Assembly (NCBI GenBank): GCA_023846275.1
Contig: JAIUJO010000164.1
Span: 744,001 to 808,000 of the forward strand
Reading direction: 5' to 3'
DNA length: 64,000 nucleotides
Origin: Vanilla planifolia
Lineage: Eukaryota > Streptophyta > Magnoliopsida > Asparagales > Orchidaceae
The notes beneath the pieces are model-generated. The model searched no databases. It saw nothing but the letters and a program-made list of their open reading frames with translations, and had not been told where the DNA came from. Shown here piece after piece: positions 57,000 through 64,000 of the stretch (position 1 is the first letter of the stretch; every line of letters begins with the position of its first letter). A program made the translations under genes and the position numbers.

Positions 57000-58720
57000 C
57001 ATACATCCATGCTTGCTTGCTTACACACACAAACATAGACATACAAATGCATACATGCAATTACACACATGCACACAAACAAACATGCACGTACATGTAA
57101 AGACATGCATATGAACATGAAAACATATACACACTTTCTTGTACACTTGCACAGCTTACACACTTCCACAGCTTGTACACTTACATAGCTAACATAGATG
57201 CATGCACACACACACACACACAAAAACAATATTCACACACACACAGCTACACACACACATATGCACATGCCTAAGCACAAGCATGTGCACACACATATGC
57301 TTATAGACTTGGACATAGACACACACTCACACAAAAATAAGCACTTGCAAGAACACACACAATCCCACACATAAACATATGAACAATCATGAATGAACAT
57401 GCATAGATAGACACATGTTCACACATATGCATACACATGCACAAGCATGCACACATGCAAATGCATGCACACACACACACCTACACATACATACGCACAT
57501 GCACACATGCACAAAAAGAAACATACACACACACACACTTGCTTGTACATACACACATGAGCACATATATATACAAATGCATACACACACAAACACATAG
57601 ATATAGACACACAGAACCACACATGCACACATATGCCCAAACAAGAGCACACAAACAAATACACACATCCACATATATGCACACAAACACTCATACACAC
57701 ACATGCACACACACATTAACACATGCATGCACATACACACACATTCCCACAAGCACAAACAAACAATAACATAGGCGTATGCATATGCTTACACACATGT
57801 GAACCAACATACATGCATGCACATCCACTCATGTACCTAAGCACACACACCCACACACTCACACAATCACATGCACACACAAGCATGCTCTACACACACA
57901 TGCCTTCCCACTAACATGCGAAGACACACACACATGTACACACATACTAGTATGCATGCACACCCATATATAGACAGACATACACCCATAAGAAAGCACT
58001 CATATGCACACACATAAACACACTCAGATGTGCATGGACACACACACATATACACATACTTTGTTGCACACACTTACTTACACACACAAATGCACACACA
58101 TGAAAAAAATCTATATTTGCTTATACTAGAACATGTCAATGGCACAAACACACAAATGAATAAAAATCTAGATCTAAAAACATAAGCATACAAAAACACA
58201 CATGCACAAAAACATGCACACACACAAAAAATGCATGCACACATAGAAACACAAAAAAAACATGAATGTAGACAAACATAAATAAATAGATACACACAAA
58301 AACATGCACATGCACATGCATAAAAAATGCACACATAAATGCACATGAACACACTTCATATCCACATACACACTACATGCACACACATAGACATAGACTT
58401 GCATGCATGAACACACACACAAATGCACACATGCTTGCACACACATGAATTACACACCCCCACACATGCATGCACACAAACATGCATACACATAACACAT
58501 AGACACATACATAAAGGCATGCACACACTTTTGTACACACACACACCATGCACATAAGCATGTAAAAAACATACACTAAATCACATACATGCACAAACAT
58601 AAACATGGATGTAAAACACAAGCACACTAGTGTGTTCACATGCAATGCACATTCACGCATGCATGCATGCTCATTTACAAAGGAACACACACATGCACCC
58701 ACAAACTCACCAACTCACAC
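57000..58720 (+). repeat. Kilobase duplication inside the CA-rich tract, right copy
   Basis: Carries the partners of the left-copy landmarks: 17-bp tandem at 57,137-57,204, GAACAATCATGAATGAACAT at 57,381, TACTAGTATGCATGCACACC at 57,946, CACCATGCACATAAGCATGT at about 58,546 and CACCCACAAACTCACCAA at about 58,695. The right copy also has a short AT-rich island (58,105-58,185) where the left copy has a GGCAACTCTCAATCATAAAT stretch (53,930). Confidence 0.85.
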
Positions 58721-59212
58721 ACACACCCTTACATGAACATAAACTCACACTCGAACACACACACTCACACTCACACTCATGCACAAATATGTAGACACAC
58801 ACACTTGCACAGAGGCACACACTCACACAGACACCATAAGCACATGCTTGAATACACACAAAAACACATTCACTTACATATGCCAGTGCCCACATGCGTA
58901 CAGACACATACACACACACAAAGATTTATACAGATGCATATAGCACCGATACATAAGAATGAAAGACATGCATTGTCACTCACCAACATAGATACACATG
59001 CATGCATCCACACACACACATAAACCCTCACAAAAAATTATGTTGATATATGCACAAATGAGCACACACAAACATGCATACACACACCACAAACACACAC
59101 ATGCACGCACACCACCACACACACATACACATATATGCAAACCGAGAGACATGTATACACACAAAAATATACAAGCACACACACATGCATATGCTTGTAG
59201 ACGTACACATAA

Positions 59213-59745
59213 ACATGTGCACATGTCTGTGTGTATGCGTGCATGTGTGTGCCTATGCATCTGTTTGCATGTGTGTGTGTGTTCTTGTGTATGTTTGTGT
59301 AAGTGTGTGCATGTGTGCCTTTGTAATGTGTGTGTGTTCTATGAGCATGTTTGCAGGTGTATAGGTGTGGATGTGATATTATACGTGCATGGGCATGCAT
59401 GAATGTGCATGTGCACATATTCATGTGCATGTGTCTACATGTTTGTGAGCTTGTGTATGTATGTTTATGGGTCTATGCATGTGCTTGTGAGTGCATGTTC
59501 TTTTGCACATTGATGTTCCTCTATGCATATATTCATGTAAGATCATGTACATGTGTGTGTGAGTGTGTTTATGTGTGCGTGTATAAATTTGTGTGTATTT
59601 GTGCATTTGTATTACTGTTTGTGTGCATTCAGGTTTTTGCATGTGTGCATGTAAGTGTGTTTGGATGTGCATGCATCTGCATGTGCATTTATGTGTGTGT
59701 CCATGTTTTTGTATGTGTGTGTTCTTATGTTTATGCTTATGCTTA
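59213..59745 (-). repeat. Inverted TG-rich segment within the CA-rich tract
   Basis: For about 530 bases the plus strand changes to TGTGTG, GTGCATG and GTTTGTG words; on either side it is CA-rich. The left edge is a perfect 14-bp palindrome, ACATGTGCACATGT (59,213-59,226). The right edge lies near the GCTTATGCTTACATGCACAC transition at about 59,735-59,750. It is the only such switch in the tract. I did not find the direct counterpart next to it, so a simple inversion is more likely than an inverted duplication. Confidence 0.9.
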
Positions 59746-62700
59746 CATGCACACACATAAACACAGGCATATAAACAGATGACCACAAATATACACTCAC
59801 ACATATACAAACACACACACATAGAAACATGCATAAACATGTAGACACACCCACACTCACACATTTATGCACAAACATGCATGCTCACGTACACACACAT
59901 GCACATACACACATGTACAGACATTCATACATACACATATAAACACATGAATACAAGCACACACACACAACTTTGCACAAGCACACACGTGCACACACAC
60001 AGGAGCAAAAATATGCCCACACACACAAACACACACATGCACTTACAGACATGTGCATGTGCATACACACGCATGCACCAATACTTTCATATGCCCATGA
60101 ACATGTACACAAAAATTTTTGCACATAGGCACACAAAAAACACACACATATAGGCACGCACAAACACTCTCGTCCATGTCAACTTACAGATGCACCCATA
60201 AGCAGACATAGATGCTCACACACACTCATACACATAAGCACATACATATATACACATAAAGACATCAACACACATAGACACACAAACATGTGCACACACA
60301 AATATATACACGTACACAAGCACTTGGATAAACGCACATGCTCACACATAATTATAGACACACACACACACATGTGTGCACTTGCACACAAACAAATGCC
60401 AAGGAACCCACATGTACATGCTTTATGCACATATGTGCACACAAAATACACATATACAGCCACATGCAAACAAACAAATACACTTACATATATACATGCA
60501 TAGCTAGACAGGTGTGTACACACACACACAACCATGCATAGAAACATACGCACACACATGCATGCAAGCACACATATGTAGACATGAAAACATGCATACA
60601 CACACATTGGTACCCACACATGACCATGCACACACATTCACATGTACACATAAACTCACATACACACATGCACACACACACACATCCATGTAAGTAGGCA
60701 CACATACACATGCACACACACATACACACAAACGCATGCCCAAAGGCATTAACACACAAACACGCACATGCATACACATATACACACACATGTGCCTATG
60801 CACACACATAGACACACACACATGTACCCATGAATACACATGCATATGCACACACATACACATGCATCTGAGCACACAAAAATGCTTGTACATGCACACA
60901 TACACGAGTACCCATACACACACAAGCATATGCTTGCACATGCATAAGCAAATACACTTACACTAACAAATAAATGCATGCATGCCCATACGCACACACA
61001 TATACAAACACAAGCAAGCAAACATCAACACAAAAACATATACACATACACATGCACGTACATACAATCACACACAATTGCTCATATACATGCATAAGAG
61101 CACCAAAATGTGCACATTTTCAACACATGCATTAGAGCACAAAGACACACAAATACACAAACACATATATACGTACATACACTTGACGACACACAAACAC
61201 ACATATCTTAAGATGTATGCACACATACACATACACACATGCACACATATGCTCTCACACAAGCATTCACAAGCATACATAAACACACAGACTGACCACA
61301 TGCTCAAATGCACGTATGCACATACAAATGCATACACACTCACACATGTGCCCATGTGCACACACACACACACATTCGCACACATGAATACCCATGCATG
61401 CATATGAACACACACACATGCACACACATGAACACACACACACACATGTGTCCGTGTGTACACACACACTTATCTACTCACACACACGTACACACACAAA
61501 CACCCACACAAGCTAACACATGAACACAAACACACTGGCACATTAACAAACACACACACACACAAATATTTGTGTGCATACATAAGCACACACACACAAA
61601 ACACACAAACACACACATACATAGACACACATGTACATGTACACACACACAGTTACACATACACAAGCACATGCATGGACAAATAGAAGTAAACACATGT
61701 ATCTGCACAGCAACACACTCAAACTTATATAGACACATGTAAGCATTAGCACAAATACACACATACACACACACACATAGGAACACACATTCAAACACAC
61801 ACAATCACACCAAAACATATGCACAAACACACGTAGGCGCATGCACACACACACACACCCTCATCCACTTTTACACACATAGATGCAAGCAAAAATAGAC
61901 ACAAACGTGTACACATGAACACCCATTCACAAATGTGTGCATGCACACATACACAAACATGCCTTCACATGCATACACACACATGCACAAGCACACGCAC
62001 ACACATGCACTGAAACACTCGCATAACACAACCTCACCACATAGACACATGCACTCATATGAACACAAACTCTCACATGCATGTACATATACATACATGC
62101 ATGCACACCCAAACCCATAGAATCATATGCCCACAAAAACATAAATGCACACCTAAACACACATATATGCACACTCACACATGCACATATGCATTTGTCC
62201 ACATGCATTAACACACTTTGACACACATACATCCAAACACATGCACACAAAAACACATGCAAATAAAAAAACAATTACACATATGCACATGTATACATGC
62301 ACACATAAATGAACACATAGCCCATAGACATACACATGTTACAGCATGTACACACTCACACACACATGCTCTTAAGCACACACATGTGCATGCTTACATT
62401 CACACAAACACTCACACACACCTATGCAAATGAACACACACACATGCAAAGACACACTTGTGTGCATGTGCATAAGAAAACTAACACAAACACATAAGCT
62501 AACACTCACCCAAATGCACACACATACATTGACACACATCCCCACACACACACACACAAAGAAATGCAAGCACACACAAACCCACGCACAAGCACACACA
62601 CAAACACATATGCATACACCACCTTTGAACATGCTTGCAGATACACATACACATGTACACATTCACAAATATACACACATAGGAGCCCATATGCATCGGC

Positions 62701-62892
62701 TCAAGCACATAATTGCAAAGGCACACTCAAGCACATATGCATGCATGCACTCAAACATAGGCACACACAAACACACACAACAACACCTACACAATCATAC
62801 ACACAAGAACATGCAAGCATGCATGCATAGCAAACACATGCATGCACACACGTGAGTGCATACACACATGCACAAATGCACCTAGTCACATG

Positions 62893-63130
62893 TGCACATA
62901 TGCACAAACACACACACGCACACACACAAATGCACAGATAAATAAATGTACTCACACACATGCATGCACTTATATATACAATTATCCAAACACACACACA
63001 CATACACACAAACATGCATGCACGCACACACACACAAAAATGCAGACATGAATAAATGTACACAAACACACATGCATGCACTTATATATACGCCTACCCA
63101 AACACACACACACATACACACAAACATGCA
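62893..63130 (+). repeat. Two-copy 112-bp tandem
   Basis: The block with ACTTATATATACAATTATCC at 62,968 recurs with ACTTATATATACGCCTACCC at 63,080. Both are preceded by an AAATAAATGTA word and followed by the same AAACACACACACACATACAC and AACATGCATGCAC words. Confidence 0.9.
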
Positions 63131-64000
63131 TGCACACACATACATACACACACGCACCCATATACACACATGTATATGCACAGACATGCATCGACACTAG
63201 CAAGTATACTAACATGCAAAATTTGACACACAGGTGCATACACATGTGTTGATATGTGCCCACACAAGTAAACACACATGCATGCACACATGCACACACA
63301 TGCGCATACATAAGCACAAAAGTACACTCATACATGAAAACGAACACATCATACATACATATACACACACAGGCATGAAGACATGCACACATGAGAATGC
63401 AAACACACCCATACACATACAGGTGCATCCACGAACAACTATAGGCATAAGCATGGGCACAAGAACACAAACAAACATAGGCATGCACACACACACACAC
63501 ACAAAGGCAATCAAACATGCACACACACACACACAAATGCATACACATGGACACACACACTCACTCAAGCATGCATACACACTAAAGCACATACACACGC
63601 ATGCACAAGCACAGACTTGCACACACACACATGCTCAGTTGCACATAACACATGCACACACACTAGCACACTCACACATGGACACACACAAACACACATG
63701 TACTCACACATAGACACATGCACACCAACATACACACGCACACAAACACATGCACACATACATATAAACAATGAAACCCAAACTCACACACACACATAAC
63801 TACACATGCACACACATACACACATGTGAACACAAAAATGCACACAAGCACACACATATGTACTCACACACATACATACATACACTCGCACAAGCACACA
63901 AACACACACACCCACACACATATACATACATGTACACACACACACATGCATAACATTAACATATACACACACGCACACGAACAAACGCACATACGTCCAC

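Larger units (their letters stand above)
45455..64000 (+). repeat. Degenerate (CA)n-derived tract, more than 18.5 kb, open at window end
   Basis: The plus strand is almost wholly ACAC, ACATGC, ACATAC, ACAAAC and CATGCATG words. Alternation of purine and pyrimidine is kept over long stretches, broken mainly by AAA, AGA and GGC. There is no single fixed period, though 17-, 20-, 30- and 112-bp tandems occur. It follows the AT satellite with no transition zone. All frames are open for long stretches because stop codons (TAA, TAG, TGA) need two adjacent purines, which the alternation forbids. The resulting His-Thr and Cys-Val repeats are not proteins. Confidence 0.95.

Noticed and set aside
45483-63990. 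Many long open frames on both strands, up to 290 codons, giving Cys/Val-rich or His/Thr-rich proteins
   Set aside because: They overlap in all frames, translate simple CA/TG words, and follow from the lack of R-R steps needed for stop codons. No domain, start context or codon signal supports them.
45455-64000. Telomeric, CRISPR or rDNA spacer array
   Set aside because: There are no TTTAGGG-type repeats, no constant repeat with unique spacers, and no rRNA sequence. The tract has no fixed period.

Overview
The window looks like intergenic heterochromatin from a large plant genome. No intact protein-coding gene, RNA gene, CRISPR array or operon could be supported. The plant assignment rests on two decayed LINEs whose ORF1 carries DUF4283-type motifs followed by a degenerate zinc-knuckle-like segment. 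Their ORF2 runs endonuclease, reverse transcriptase, a zf-RVT-like segment and RNase H, as in plant L1 elements. The genome size and the very long simple-sequence tract would suit a gymnosperm or another repeat-rich plant, but the species cannot be fixed from this sequence.

Layout. (1) Positions 1 to about 8.6 kb hold two old LINEs on the minus strand, head to tail. The left copy is cut by the window edge, so only its ORF1 is present. The right copy can be followed from ORF1 through endonuclease, reverse transcriptase and RNase H. Both are full of frameshifts and stops. (2) About 8.6 to 18.2 kb is AT-rich DNA with no recognisable gene. (3) About 18.25 to 19.6 kb is a GC-richer island that looks like a dispersed transposon remnant. 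It contains a tRNA-like A-box/B-box pair, a possible SINE head. (4) 19.6 to 22.5 kb is AT-rich and featureless.

(5) 22.5 to 45.45 kb is one continuous array of roughly 55 strongly diverged direct copies of an approximately 410-bp AT-rich monomer. Shared private variants show that the array is two rounds of the same unit series. Copy 1 runs from about 22.5 to 37.8 kb. Copy 2 runs from about 37.8 to 45.45 kb and is shrunken by internal deletions. Local expansions of 109 and 116 bp and one (AT)n outgrowth sit inside it.

(6) At about 45,455 the satellite stops abruptly in mid-monomer. From there to the window end (more than 18.5 kb) is a degenerate (CA)n-derived tract rich in CACATGCA-type steps, built almost entirely of alternating purine and pyrimidine. 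It contains its own kilobase-scale duplication (about 52.9-54.5 and 57.0-58.7 kb, offset 4.1 to 4.3 kb), short recent tandem duplications and one inverted segment of about 530 bp (59.2-59.75 kb). The many long open frames there follow from the composition and are not genes.

Nothing here forms a working pathway. What stands out is repeat evolution: tandem LINEs, a satellite with a hidden higher-order duplication, an abrupt satellite to (CA)n-like junction, and an unusually long alternating purine-pyrimidine tract.
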